A DNA stretch of 64,000 bases from Hymenobacter sediminicola (GCF_014250515.1 NZ_CP060202.1:1-64000); one strand, 5' to 3'; positions 45,383-54,576 are shown, counted from the first letter of the stretch. Notes: generated by a model not told the origin, from the sequence alone. Numbers and translations: made by a program.

Positions 45383-46786
45383 ATGTTTGGCTTAGAGCCT
45401 CACGTGCTGCTGCTGCTAATTCTCTGTCTGGTAGCGGCCTGCGCGTTCGAATTTGTCAATGGCTTCCACGATACGGCTAACGCCGTAGCAACAGTTATCT
45501 ACACCAACTCGCTGCGGCCCTGGGTGGCCGTGGTCTGGTCGGCGTTCTGGAACTTCATTGGCGTACTTACCGGTGGCATTGCCGTGGCCATGGGCATCGT
45601 GTATCTGCTGCCCGTCGAAAGCCTCGTCGATCAGAACGTGTATCATGGCATTGCCATGGTAGGCGCCCTGATTATTGCGGCCATTATCTGGAATGTAGGC
45701 ACCTGGTACTACGGACTGCCCTCGTCTTCCTCGCATGCTCTGATTGGGTCTATTCTGGGCGTGGGCATTGCGTTTTCGCTGCTACCCGGTGGCCAGAACG
45801 CAGCCGTGAACTGGAGCAAAGCCGGTGAAACCGGTATTGCGCTGCTCGTAGGCCCATTGCTGGGCTTCTCGCTCACCATCGGGCTGATGTTTCTGCTCAA
45901 GCGCTTCGTGCGTTCCAAGGCCATTTTCAAGGAGCCACACAAGCGCAAGCCGCCACCCATCTGGATTCGCCTGATTCTGATTTCTACCTGTACGCTGGTG
46001 AGCTTCTTTCACGGCTCCAACGATGGGCAGAAGGGCGTAGGCCTGATCATGCTCATCCTGATTGGTATTGTGCCGGTGCATTTTGCGCTCAACCACAACC
46101 TCAATCCGCTAGACATGCGCGACTCGCTGGGCCGGGTAGAGCAGGTGATGCAGAAGCTAAATACTACCGAACTGAGTGCCGCCGACCGGAAGCTGCTCAC
46201 GGAAGTGCAGGCCCAAACTGCTACGCTGGACCAGATTTTTGCGGGCAAAACCAATGTAAAACAACTGCCGGAGCAGGCTCGGTTCGAAATTCGGAAAGCC
46301 ATTTTGCTGCTGTACAACCGCGCCAAAAAGCTGGTGGCAAGCGAAAGAATTCCTCTCAGCGCCGCCGACCGCAAGACGTACGAGGACAGTATTGCCCAGA
46401 TGCGCACTTTCACGGACTATGCCCCCTGGCAGGTGTCGCTGATGGTGGCTGTTTCGCTGGGCTTGGGCACCATGATAGGCTGGCAGCGCATCGTGAAGAC
46501 GATAGGCGAGCGTATCGGGAAGGAGCACCTGACCTATGCACAGGGTGCTTCCTCGGAGCTCGTAGCCGCCGTCATGATTGGTGCCACTACTGGCTATGGT
46601 CTGCCCTCGTCTACCACGCACGTGCTGTCGTCGGCTATTGCCGGCTCCATGGTAGCTAACCGCGGCATCAAGAATCTGAACCCGCAGATGGTGCGCAACA
46701 TTGCGCTGGCCTGGGTGCTAACACTGCCCGTTACTATGGCCCTGTCAGGTGGGCTGTTCCTCTTATTCCGAGCCTTCGTAGACTAG
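45383..46786 (+). CDS. pit: PiT-family inorganic phosphate transporter
   Basis: PiT permeases import phosphate with a proton or sodium ion. The 467-residue protein has the paired signature repeats 'NGFHDTANAVATVIYT' and 'GLPSSSSHALIG' in the N-terminal half and 'GSNDGQKGVGLIML' with 'GLPSSTTHVLSSAIAGSM' in the C-terminal half. There are about ten membrane helices and a long cytoplasmic loop at ~250-360. The start is ATG downstream of a clear promoter. It is divergent from glyS. Confidence 0.95.
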   Translation: MFGLEPHVLLLLILCLVAACAFEFVNGFHDTANAVATVIYTNSLRPWVAVVWSAFWNFIGVLTGGIAVAMGIVYLLPVESLVDQNVYHGIAMVGALIIAAIIWNVGTWYYGLPSSSSHALIGSILGVGIAFSLLPGGQNAAVNWSKAGETGIALLVGPLLGFSLTIGLMFLLKRFVRSKAIFKEPHKRKPPPIWIRLILISTCTLVSFFHGSNDGQKGVGLIMLILIGIVPVHFALNHNLNPLDMRDSLGRVEQVMQKLNTTELSAADRKLLTEVQAQTATLDQIFAGKTNVKQLPEQARFEIRKAILLLYNRAKKLVASERIPLSAADRKTYEDSIAQMRTFTDYAPWQVSLMVAVSLGLGTMIGWQRIVKTIGERIGKEHLTYAQGASSELVAAVMIGATTGYGLPSSTTHVLSSAIAGSMVANRGIKNLNPQMVRNIALAWVLTLPVTMALSGGLFLLFRAFVD

Positions 46787-46828
46787 TTTAGTGCATCGAA
46801 CTCTGAACGCAGTATCTTAGCTGAATAC

Positions 46829-46864
46829 AAAAAGCCGCTCTTTTGCAAGAGCGGCTTTTTTTTA
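46829..46864 (+). terminator. Terminator after the phosphate transporter
   Basis: AAAAAGCCGCTCTT pairs with AAGAGCGGCTTTTT around a short loop, 43 bp after the stop, and is followed by a T run. Confidence 0.92.
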
Positions 46865-46951
46865 TGGCTTTGTTTTCCTAGGCGCGGAAAATGAGGATAA
46901 CTCCTGCTCTTCTGTTGCCTTATGCAGCTAAATACGTACCAAATCAGACAC

Positions 46952-46994
46952 TTATCCACTTATCCACAGTAGTTTCTGCAGTTTTTGTGGATAA
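46952..46994. promoter_or_regulatory. Satellite DnaA-box cluster
   Basis: Two perfect DnaA boxes, TTATCCACA at 46960-46968 and its reverse at 46986-46994, plus a one-mismatch box TTATCCACT at 46952-46960. They lie in 215 bp of non-coding DNA between the phosphate-transporter terminator and the acidic gene's stop. This is the second arm of a possible bipartite origin. Confidence 0.75.
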
Positions 46995-47001
46995 CCATAC
47001 G

Positions 47002-47487
47002 CTAGGCAGGCCACTGCACGTCCAAGTCCTCAGAGATGAAGACGCCGAAATTCACGAACTGCAACTCATCCTCATCAAAGTAAAGGTCAATCATCTCCTT
47101 CTCATAGGAGATGCGCATTTCGCCGGTATCCATCTTCTCTACTTCACTAGACTCATGGCCGTGGCGGCTCATCAGTTCCTGAATCTGCTCCGGGGATTTG
47201 CCGTGAATGTTCTCGCCATACAAGCGCATGCCGGGATGGTCGGTTTCGATGCAGCTTAGGCGGAAGTCATCCTCCCGGTCGAAGTACAGCGAGTAGCCTT
47301 CCTCGAGATAGTTCCAAGCTTGGTGCTCGAACTCGTCATCGTCTTCAGACTCTTCAATTTCTTCAGGCTCCCCCATCAGGGCGCGCACCTGGTCCATGGT
47401 AGCTCCAAAGCGCAGGGGGCCCATGCCGGTACCCAGAATGATTTCGTTCTCGTCGGTGCTTGAAGGCGTCGGGGTAGTGGGGGTCAT
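47002..47487 (-). CDS. Acidic hypothetical protein between the DnaA clusters
   Basis: A 161-residue, strongly acidic protein (a run of EESEDDDEF-type residues near 60). It has no signal peptide or membrane helix; a 'ILGTGMGPLRFGATMDQVRALMG' start suggests a beta-helix-type element near residue 17-40. No family is recognised. It has its own TACCTTTA promoter box at 47521-47528, right after the preceding gene's stop, so it is independently transcribed. The ATG at 47487 is downstream of that box. Confidence 0.65.
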   Translation of the reverse strand: MTPTTPTPSSTDENEIILGTGMGPLRFGATMDQVRALMGEPEEIEESEDDDEFEHQAWNYLEEGYSLYFDREDDFRLSCIETDHPGMRLYGENIHGKSPEQIQELMSRHGHESSEVEKMDTGEMRISYEKEMIDLYFDEDELQFVNFGVFISEDLDVQWPA

Positions 47488-47520
47488 ATCTCTGGGGAAT
47501 GAGGTGATGCTTGGAGAGAG

Positions 47521-47528
47521 TAAAGGTA
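47521..47528 (-). promoter_or_regulatory. -7 box (TACCTTTA) for the acidic gene
   Basis: A one-mismatch TAnnTTTG element lies 34 bp upstream of the 47487 start, and 13 bp past the stop of the DUF4385 gene. Confidence 0.5.
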
Positions 47529-47540
47529 GCCAATGCGGGG

Positions 47541-48032
47541 TCACTTCCCGTAGCGGGCTTCAAATTCGGCACGTTGCCGCAGGTACTCCGGATGCTGCTT
47601 AGCCTCATCCCACTTGCGCTTAAAGATGGCTGCAGCCTCCGCTTTTTCGGGGTCTTCAGGAGTGCGAGGCAGCTCGGGGCGGCCGTGGGCTCCGCTCTGG
47701 CCTTTTTTATCCGCCGGCACAGGACCATCGTATTTTTTGCCGCCTTGGTGGTTGGCATAGCGCCGGGCCCGCGTGAAGCCCATCTGCAGAAATTTGCGGG
47801 CCATATCGGCACCCACAAAATCGTTTGCCTTCAGATAGGCCTCAAATAGCCCGTAAATTGTTTCGGAAGACTCCCGGGCCACAGCCGGGGTCCGGAAGCG
47901 CCAGTGGGGCAGGATCTCGCCTTTATAAGGCTGTACCAGTAGCACGCCCTGCTCGCCTTTGCCCACGCGGTACAACTCGGGGTGCTGGCGCAAGTCGAGA
48001 GAACGGAAATCCTGGTTGTAGTTGAATGGCAT
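47541..48032 (-). CDS. DUF4385 family protein
   Basis: The 163-residue protein carries the DUF4385 signature: 'DFRSLDLRQHPELYRVGKGE', 'QGVLLVQPYKGEILPHWRF' and 'DMARKFLQMGFTRARRYANH'. A basic Pro/Lys/Glu tail follows. The function is unknown; the many conserved Arg/Trp/His residues suggest an enzyme or nucleic-acid-binding role. It borders the predicted origin. A longer in-frame ORF to 48170 runs into the origin's DnaA boxes and adds a Lys-rich leader, so the ATG at 48032 is preferred. Confidence 0.85.
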   Translation of the reverse strand: MPFNYNQDFRSLDLRQHPELYRVGKGEQGVLLVQPYKGEILPHWRFRTPAVARESSETIYGLFEAYLKANDFVGADMARKFLQMGFTRARRYANHQGGKKYDGPVPADKKGQSGAHGRPELPRTPEDPEKAEAAAIFKRKWDEAKQHPEYLRQRAEFEARYGK

Positions 48033-48936
48033 ACGAAGCGGGAGAGGCGCACTCTGTATACGCCAAATCGGGCCGCAGGATGGCCGCACTGTTTCGCCAG
48101 CTTTTCCGGAGTACCTGCGGCGCTTTGCTTTTTGCGGAGCCTCTTTTTTTTTGAGGCCTGACTTGTCCACAGGGTTAATAACTTTTTAAAAGAAGAAATT
48201 TTAAGAAATCTTTTTAATCTCTGTCGTTAGGGCTGTTTATAAGTGGACAATCCGAAAGAGTAATCCACAGGGCTGATAACTTGTGTACAGCTCCTGGTTT
48301 ATGCACCGTCTATCAACAGGGTATGTTGATAGTAAAGTAGTGTATAAGAGATAGTTAACTAGGTTTTTCACAATCCACATAGCTTATCCACTAATCCACA
48401 ATTCACAGCATAGGGGCTGTGTGGATTGTGGTGAAAACGGGTGTGGATTGTCCACGTGTATCCACACGCTGTGGACAGAGAAAAGGGGGTGCGGCAGCCC
48501 GGAGAATCCCAAAAAAACTTATCCTATTTTTCTCCACGGGTTATCCCCAGGTTGTGGCAGTATTATCCACAGATTAAGCCCATTGACCAAGTGGGCGTGG
48601 AAAAACCTGTGGAATAGGTGTGGAAAGATGCCTAAAACCCTTCTCAGTAACCGGAAACCGCTCATCAGGAATGTGGAAAGCCGTGAAAACCGCTCCTACA
48701 ACCTGTGTTTTAGGATATATGCCGTGGCCAAAGAAGAATCCGTGGAACATAGCATGCTGCTTAAAACAGCCATTGCCGCCTGTATTCGCGGATTTCAGTT
48801 TAGTCAAGTAGCTTTCAAAAACGTTCCACGGCCTTAGGCTCGTTCATTCAAGAGTAGGAGACGAAACATAACCAGGGCAAGGAAGCATGAGTAGCTCTAA
48901 GCAGACACTCTACCAGAGGCCGCAGACTACAGCGCA
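48033..48936. other. Predicted replication origin region (oriC)
   Basis: This 0.9-kb stretch has no credible gene. From 48163 to 48571 it holds a dozen or more DnaA-box-like nonamers on both strands: TTGTCCACA at 48163, TAATCCACA at 48261, TTATCCACT at 48384, TAATCCACA at 48392, TGTGGATTG at 48420 and 48442, TTGTCCACG at 48448, GTATCCACA at 48458, TTATCCCCA at 48541 and a perfect TTATCCACA at 48563. Next to the first box is a 46-bp tract (48175-48220) with only 6 G/C bases, a candidate unwinding element. mnmG is 3.5 kb downstream. The gene dnaA itself is not in the window. Confidence 0.8.
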
Positions 48937-48984
48937 GCAAAAAGCCCTGCGACCACCGAATACGGTAATGGCAGGGCTTTTTGC
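48937..48984 (-). terminator. Terminator after the Ig-like lipoprotein gene
   Basis: GCAAAAAGCCCTGC pairs with GCAGGGCTTTTTGC around a 20-nt loop, and is followed by a U run on the minus strand. It lies 14 bp past the gene's stop. Confidence 0.8.
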
Positions 48985-48997
48985 AAAGAACGTTTAG

Positions 48998-50617
48998 CTA
49001 AAATGCGAGGCGTAGGTCTTCCACTTCCCAGTTGGCGCGCACTTGCACCGGCTGGGGCAGCAGATATACCGGCTCAGGAGGCAGCAACAACTTAGGATCG
49101 GCACCCCGCCAGCGGCCATCGGCATCGGCATCAATCAGGACCCGGATGGTGTAAGCGCCTGGGGCCATCCGGTCGAAGCGGAAGGTGGCGCGGGGGCTGT
49201 TTAGAGTGGCGACGATGGTACCTTGCGCATCAAGCAGCTGTACATCGTAGCGTTTGTACTTGGTTTGAATGGTACCTGCCAGACTGCCCGTTCCAGATTG
49301 CTCCGTGACACGCAGCCGCAACGGTTTTGCGGCCAGCCGCTGCCCCGATATAGTAGTAAGGTTAATCGTATCGAGGCGCAGCGTGAGGATGGATTTGGCC
49401 TTGGTATTGAGCAGAACCGTCAGGCGCGACCGGTCGGGGTTCAGAGTGCCATCTGTGCCGAGCACCAGCGGCCGGCGTGCCGTGGAGTCTTCCTGCAAGG
49501 TCGCAAAAGGCTTGCCCGTAGCAATTCGGACAGGCTCCGTGAAGATAAAGCGGACTTCACCCTGCCGGTATACTTCGCGCGGATTGCCCTCTACCGAATA
49601 GATAGGTGGGCGGCGACTTGGGGCAGTTCCCTGAAACTTCACGTTGATAGTGTCGCGGCCGGTGTTGCCGGCGCTATCGGTGGCAGCCAGCAGGTAGCGG
49701 CCTTCCGTGAGAGCTGCAGTCCGGAAAAGCGCGACGGTGCGGCCTGCTTCTGCTAGCTGGATGGCTTCAGACAAGGCCGGCGTAGTTGCGCCGCCCAGGG
49801 GGGCCAGCACCGCGGTACGCAACCCTTCGTTGTAGCTGACACGGTATTGAGTAGGAGCTGCCTGCTGCCCGCTCACCAATGGCCGGCGGGCATCGGGGCG
49901 TACCAGTTCCAGCTGAACCGTATCGGGGCGTGGGCCGATGGTGACCGGCTGGGGCAGGTAGGCTATTTTCTCCCCTTCGTCGTAGCGGGTGTTCTGGTTT
50001 TTGTCGGCCAGAGCATAGAGACGGTAACGGCCGGCTTTCAGGTTGCGCAGTTTGTAAGCGCCGGCCTTGTCGGTGCGGGCCAGATAGTAGGGTTTGCCCT
50101 TGCGCAAGGCTGCCGTGTCAGTTTCCGGATAGAGGAGTACCGCGGCGGCATCAGCCGGTTTCTGGGTCAGCAGGTCGCGGACGGTGCCCTGTACCGCGCC
50201 CGAGTCCAGTACGGCCCCGGTGCTGAAACTCACCGTGGCCTCGGCTGCGGGCAGGCTCTCCGTAATATCGGAAATAGAGGTGCCGAAGTTGAACGAGTAC
50301 GTGGTGTTTTCCTCGAGCGGTTTCTCAAACAGCAGCGTTATGGCGTTGCGCTCCTCGCGTACCTTGTACTTGTTGTCTTCGGCAATGGTGGGCGCAATGA
50401 TGAGGTTCTTCTGCAGATCCTTCACCTGCACAGGCTCTGAAAACACCAGTCGTATTTCCTGCGTGCGTGCGTTGCGGGCACCATTGGCCGGCGAAGAACT
50501 GACTAGCTTAGGCGGCGTCACGTCGCGCGGGCCACCCTGCGGCGAACTGATAGAGGCACAGCCCGCCACACCAGCCGCCACCGAAAACAGAAGAAGAAGA
50601 TTAGCGCGAGCGGACAT
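48998..50617 (-). CDS. Ig-like (Big_5) domain lipoprotein
   Basis: The 539-residue lipoprotein has a signal ending in 'VAGCA' (Cys ~20). A Big_5-type Ig-like domain follows at ~30-135 ('DVTPPKLVSSSPANGARNA', 'EENTTYSFNFG'), then a carboxypeptidase-regulatory-like repeat region ('AYKLRNLKAGRYRLYALAD') and further beta-rich segments to the end. Such proteins are typical outer-surface lipoproteins of Bacteroidota, some SusE/F-like or cohesin-like in role; no function can be assigned. Its start overlaps the preceding small gene's end by 17 bp. Confidence 0.85.
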   Translation of the reverse strand: MSARANLLLLFSVAAGVAGCASISSPQGGPRDVTPPKLVSSSPANGARNARTQEIRLVFSEPVQVKDLQKNLIIAPTIAEDNKYKVREERNAITLLFEKPLEENTTYSFNFGTSISDITESLPAAEATVSFSTGAVLDSGAVQGTVRDLLTQKPADAAAVLLYPETDTAALRKGKPYYLARTDKAGAYKLRNLKAGRYRLYALADKNQNTRYDEGEKIAYLPQPVTIGPRPDTVQLELVRPDARRPLVSGQQAAPTQYRVSYNEGLRTAVLAPLGGATTPALSEAIQLAEAGRTVALFRTAALTEGRYLLAATDSAGNTGRDTINVKFQGTAPSRRPPIYSVEGNPREVYRQGEVRFIFTEPVRIATGKPFATLQEDSTARRPLVLGTDGTLNPDRSRLTVLLNTKAKSILTLRLDTINLTTISGQRLAAKPLRLRVTEQSGTGSLAGTIQTKYKRYDVQLLDAQGTIVATLNSPRATFRFDRMAPGAYTIRVLIDADADGRWRGADPKLLLPPEPVYLLPQPVQVRANWEVEDLRLAF

Positions 50618-50960
50618 TGTAGAGCAGAAGCGTGGAAATAGTCAGCACCGCAATGGCCAGCGCCGTAAACAGCGCTGTTCTGCGGGTTGGCTTGTCCTCA
50701 TCCACCACGGGGGTAGTGTCAGGAACAAGCGCGGGGCGTTGGGCCAGCGTATCGGGCGCGGCGGCGCGGCGGCTGGTGTCTGGCAGCAAGTACGTAGCAA
50801 CGCCGGAAATAACCGCAGGCGTATGTACGGTGCCATTTGCAGAAGTAGCCGGCATTACGCGCCAACTACTCCCCTCCTCCCCTGTCCCGGCCGTCGGCGC
50901 TGGAATCCGCAGCCCGGCGGCCAGCAGTATTCCCAGTATCCAGGTGGCCGGCGTAGGCAT
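50601..50960 (-). CDS. Small secreted/membrane hypothetical protein
   Basis: A 119-residue protein with a signal-like N-terminus (~1-22), a Pro/Ala/Thr-rich central region and a C-terminal hydrophobic helix (~93-113) before a short basic tail. It is sandwiched between the methyltransferase (4 bp upstream) and the Ig-like lipoprotein (17-bp overlap) on the same strand, so the three are an operon. No family is recognised. Confidence 0.6.
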   Translation of the reverse strand: MPTPATWILGILLAAGLRIPAPTAGTGEEGSSWRVMPATSANGTVHTPAVISGVATYLLPDTSRRAAAPDTLAQRPALVPDTTPVVDEDKPTRRTALFTALAIAVLTISTLLLYNVRSR

Positions 50961-50964
50961 AGAA

Positions 50965-51858
50965 TCAGCGTTTGGCCGCTACGTAAATCAGGCTCGAATA
51001 CTGGCCCTCGTGCTGCGCGGCGTATTGGTTAGACTTGTACCCCGCCTTCAGCACCGACAGCATACCGCCGTTGCGCTCGGCTCGGTGCTTTTCGCTGAGC
51101 ATGCTCACATAGTAAGCATCTAGGGCCATAGGCAGCGTTTCCAGCACCGTAAGCTTGTGCTTTTTGAGCAGCTGCGTCATAGTTTTGGGGCTGAAATGGT
51201 AGAGGTGGCGCGGCACATCGTAGGCGGCCCAGTCCTGGCGGTAGTGCTGGGCATCAAGGCTTTCCACGTTCGGCACTGCAATCAGCAGCACACCATCAGG
51301 CTTCAGCAGGCTAATAAGCTGCGTCAGGGTTTCGTTGAGGCTGTGTACATGCTCGAGCACGTGCCAGAGCGTAATGGCATCGAAGAAACCGGTCTGATAC
51401 GATACTAGGCTTTCGGTACCTACAGGCTGGCCTACCCGCTCCGTTGCTTCTTCGCGGGCACGGGCATTGGGCTCCCAGCCCGCCACCTGCCAGCCGTTGC
51501 CTTTGGCCGCCGCCAAAAAATGTCCTGTGCCGCATCCATAATCGAAGAGGCGGCCTTTGCGTGGAGCCAAGCGGTTGAGCAGGCCCACCTTGCGGCGCAT
51601 CGTGAAGAAGCGCGCCACCTTGTAGGCTTGGTTGATGAGCCCGCCCGCCCCGCTGTTGTGCGACACATATTCGTCCGACTCGTAGTAGCGGCCGATATGC
51701 GCCGCATCGGGGCGCGGGTTAGTGAACTGAAAAGAGCAAGCCACGCACTGCTGGATGGCGAAACTCTCCTTGCTGACGGACTTATCTTCTACGACCAGCT
51801 TGTTGCGAAACTCCGTTTTGCCACAGACCGGGCACTTCTCCAAACGCTCGTAAACCAC
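50965..51858 (-). CDS. SAM-dependent methyltransferase with N-terminal zinc ribbon
   Basis: A 297-residue class I methyltransferase of the Methyltransf_23-type. An N-terminal zinc-ribbon pair ('CPVCG' and 'CVACS') precedes the Rossmann fold, with the SAM-binding motif I 'LFDYGCGTGHFLAAA' near 105 and 'ITLWHVLEHVHSLNETL' in motif IV. The product modified is unknown; such enzymes often act on sugars or quinones. A GTG start fits a TACCTTCG-type box at 51918-51925. An ORF to 51942 would run through that promoter. Confidence 0.85.
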   Translation of the reverse strand: MVYERLEKCPVCGKTEFRNKLVVEDKSVSKESFAIQQCVACSFQFTNPRPDAAHIGRYYESDEYVSHNSGAGGLINQAYKVARFFTMRRKVGLLNRLAPRKGRLFDYGCGTGHFLAAAKGNGWQVAGWEPNARAREEATERVGQPVGTESLVSYQTGFFDAITLWHVLEHVHSLNETLTQLISLLKPDGVLLIAVPNVESLDAQHYRQDWAAYDVPRHLYHFSPKTMTQLLKKHKLTVLETLPMALDAYYVSMLSEKHRAERNGGMLSVLKAGYKSNQYAAQHEGQYSSLIYVAAKR

Positions 51859-51975
51859 AGACTCGGATTGATTATACTGATTGGGCCACGACAAGGTGCC
51901 GCCGCCCGGCGAAACACGAAGGTACGAAACCAAAGCGGCCACAGAATCACGAAGAAACTGTGGCCGCGGCCTGCA

Positions 51976-52449
51976 TCACAGCAGGCAGTCTGCCTCAGTT
52001 CGCTCCGGGCTTCTTACCGCAGGGTTAGGCTGGTTAATAAGTGAGTCTAGGCCGTCAGCATCGAGTCGTATGAGAAGTGAGTCTACACGTTCTGCCTCTA
52101 TTGCCCCTGGGCTGCCAGGAGGCGGCTCACCTATTGAGGTGCCGAGTCCGTTGAGCACCAGCACCGGGACTGTAGCAACAGCGCAAAGCCCCAAGCCGAG
52201 GGTAGCCCACAGCAGCCAGGCCAGGGCCGGGCCCCACCTCCGCTGGAGGAGCCTGCGGACCATCACCACAAGAGCAAGCAACCCTTGTGCTACCAGCAGC
52301 AGCCAGCAGCCTGTTAGCCAGAAGTGAGCTTCCGCAGACCGGCGGTTAATGAACAGCTCGATAAGCAACCCACACACGACAAGGCCATTCAGCAGACCCG
52401 TCCAAAACAAGGAACGGGACCAATAACTGGCTACCGTCCCGGTTTTCAC
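51976..52449 (-). CDS. Membrane protein coupled to mnmG
   Basis: A 157-residue protein with three hydrophobic helices (about 10-32, 43-65, 73-100) and an acidic, Pro-rich cytoplasmic C-terminal tail. Its GTG start overlaps the mnmG stop in a GTGA arrangement, so translation is almost certainly coupled. No family is recognised. Confidence 0.65.
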   Translation of the reverse strand: MKTGTVASYWSRSLFWTGLLNGLVVCGLLIELFINRRSAEAHFWLTGCWLLLVAQGLLALVVMVRRLLQRRWGPALAWLLWATLGLGLCAVATVPVLVLNGLGTSIGEPPPGSPGAIEAERVDSLLIRLDADGLDSLINQPNPAVRSPERTEADCLL

Positions 52450-54314
52450 CGCCCCAGATACACCATCAGCACCGACACATCGGCCGGCGAGACACCGCTG
52501 ATGCGCGAGGCCTGGCCCAAGGTTTCGGGCTGAATTTTGAGCAACTTCTCGCGGGCTTCGTGCGAGAGGGCCGGCATGGCGGTGTAGTCGAGGCGGCCCT
52601 GAATCACGAAGTTTTCCAGCTCCTGTACGCGGGCGGCCTGCTGGTGCTCCTTCTCCAGGTAGGCCTCGTACTTCACCAGAATTTCGGCCTGCTCCAGCGC
52701 GTCGGGGCGGTACGGGGCCAGGGCCAACGTCAACTCGGGCAGCACGCGGGCCAGGGCCGGCAGCTCAATGCCAGGGCGGCGCAGCAAGTTCACGGCGCGG
52801 GTTTTCTCGCTGATAACAGCCGAGCCGATTTCGGTGAGCCAGCCGTTGATGTCCTGGGCCTCGATGCCGAAATTCTTCAGCAGCTTGGCTACTTCTTTGG
52901 TCTGCTGCTCCTTTTCGCGCACCAGCTGCATGCGCTCCTCCGAGGCCAAACCCAACTCGTAGCCCAGCGGAGTGAGGCGCAGGTCGGCGTTGTCCTGACG
53001 TAGTAGCAGGCGGTGCTCAGCGCGGCTCGTGAACATGCGGTAGGGCTCGTCGGTGCCTTTGTTCACGAGGTCGTCGATGAGCACGCCGATGTAGGCTTCG
53101 CTCCGCTTCAGCACGAAGGGCGCTTTGCCGTGCACCTTGTTGTGGGCGTTGATGCCGGCCATGAGACCCTGGCAGGCAGCCTCCTCGTAGCCCGTGGTGC
53201 CGTTGATCTGGCCCGCGAAGTAGAGGTTCTGGATCAGCTTGGTTTCCAGGGTGAGCTGGAGCTGCGTCGGCGGGAAGAAGTCGTACTCGATGGCGTAGCC
53301 GGGGCGGAACATCTTGGCGTTTTCGAAGCCAGCAATTTTGCGCAGGGCGCGGTACTGCACGTCCTCGGGCAGGCTGCTCGAAAAGCCGTTCACGTACACT
53401 TCCACCGTGCTCCAGCCTTCGGGCTCCACAAAAATCTGGTGGCGGTCCTTGTCGGCGAAGCGGTTGATTTTGTCCTCCACCGACGGGCAGTAGCGCGGCC
53501 CCAGGCCCTTGATGCGGCCCTGGAACATCGGCGACTTCTCGAAGCCTTCCTTCAGGATTTCGTGAACTTCGGAGTTGGTGTAGGTGATGTAGCACGGGCG
53601 CTGGTTGCGCAGCGCGGGCGTGTCGAGGTACGAAAACTTGCTGGGTTCAGCGTCGCCGGCCTGCTCCTCCATTTTGCTGTAGTCGAGGCTGCGGCCGTCC
53701 ACGCGGGGCGGGGTGCCGGTTTTCATGCGGCCGGCCTCGAAGCCCAATTCAATCAGCTGCTCCGTGATGCCGGTGCTGCCTTTCTCGGCCGCCCGGCCGC
53801 CGCCAAACTGCTTCTCCCCGATGTGGATGAGGCCGTTCAGAAACGTACCGTTGGTGAGCACCACCGATTTGCCCCGGAACTCAATGCCGAGCTGCGTTTT
53901 CACGCCCACGCACACGCCGTCTTCCACCACGAGGCCCGTGACGGCTTCCTGCCAGAAATCCACGTTGGGCGTCTGCTCCAACGTCATGCGCCACTCCTCG
54001 GCAAAACGCATCCGGTCCGACTGCGCCCGGGGGCTCCACATGGCGGGGCCTTTGGAGCGGTTCAGCATGCGGAACTGAATCATGGTTTTGTCGGTGATAA
54101 GGCCCGACTGGCCGCCCAGCGCGTCCACCTCGCGCACAATCTGGCCCTTCGCCACCCCGCCCATGGCCGGGTTGCACGACATCTGCGCGATGGTGTTCAT
54201 GTTCATCGTCACCAGCAGGACCTTGGAGCCCATGTTGGCAGCCGCGGCGGCGGCCTCGCAGCCGGCATGCCCGGCTCCTACTACAATGACATCGTATTCT
54301 TCTTGCTGAAACAT
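52446..54314 (-). CDS. mnmG: tRNA uridine-5-carboxymethylaminomethyl modification enzyme MnmG (GidA)
   Basis: MnmG, an FAD-dependent partner of MnmE, installs the cmnm5 modification at wobble uridine 34 of several tRNAs. The 622-residue protein has the N-terminal dinucleotide-binding '[10 protein letters not shown]' at 12-21, '[18 protein letters not shown]' near 200 and the second FAD motif region '[17 protein letters not shown]' near 383, with the helical MnmE-interacting C-terminus. Length is normal. It lies 3.5-4 kb from the predicted origin, as gidA does in many bacteria. It is translationally coupled to the membrane protein downstream. Confidence 0.96.
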   Translation of the reverse strand: MFQQEEYDVIVVGAGHAGCEAAAAAANMGSKVLLVTMNMNTIAQMSCNPAMGGVAKGQIVREVDALGGQSGLITDKTMIQFRMLNRSKGPAMWSPRAQSDRMRFAEEWRMTLEQTPNVDFWQEAVTGLVVEDGVCVGVKTQLGIEFRGKSVVLTNGTFLNGLIHIGEKQFGGGRAAEKGSTGITEQLIELGFEAGRMKTGTPPRVDGRSLDYSKMEEQAGDAEPSKFSYLDTPALRNQRPCYITYTNSEVHEILKEGFEKSPMFQGRIKGLGPRYCPSVEDKINRFADKDRHQIFVEPEGWSTVEVYVNGFSSSLPEDVQYRALRKIAGFENAKMFRPGYAIEYDFFPPTQLQLTLETKLIQNLYFAGQINGTTGYEEAACQGLMAGINAHNKVHGKAPFVLKRSEAYIGVLIDDLVNKGTDEPYRMFTSRAEHRLLLRQDNADLRLTPLGYELGLASEERMQLVREKEQQTKEVAKLLKNFGIEAQDINGWLTEIGSAVISEKTRAVNLLRRPGIELPALARVLPELTLALAPYRPDALEQAEILVKYEAYLEKEHQQAARVQELENFVIQGRLDYTAMPALSHEAREKLLKIQPETLGQASRISGVSPADVSVLMVYLGR

Positions 54315-54458
54315 GAATTCGCGGATTTAAGCTAACTGGGCGGTTTGAGCGGCGTGTTGCTGGCAGCCAACCAATGCGGCTGGCCGTTGCTGCGTTGCGC
54401 GGGCCGTTTGCAGGAAACAGCCTGCACCGGGGGGAAAGTTCGCGCTACGGTTAAACAG

Positions 54459-54485
54459 AAAACGCCCGCAGCTGGCAGGCGCTTT
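54459..54485 (-). terminator. Terminator after the Ate1-like gene / upstream of mnmG
   Basis: A minus-strand stem pairing CGCCTGC with GCGGGCG (one G-U) with U-rich 3' end. It is positioned ~90 bp past the Ate1-like stop and 145 bp upstream of the mnmG start. Confidence 0.5.
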
Positions 54486-54576
54486 GTCAGGAAAACCGTG
54501 GCCGAATGCCCTACGCAACACGCTCAAAACGTGCGCAAAGATACGCAGCGCGGCGCGTTTTTGCGTAGCCCGGCAC

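Noticed and set aside
48421-48837. A 138-residue plus-strand ORF across the origin
   Set aside because: It is built from the DnaA boxes themselves (repeated TGTGGATT/CCACA in frame), has no family features and is Cys/Trp-rich in an implausible way.
54536-54543. TATCTTTG box as the mnmG promoter
   Set aside because: It would put a strong terminator hairpin and over 200 nt between promoter and gene; more likely chance.
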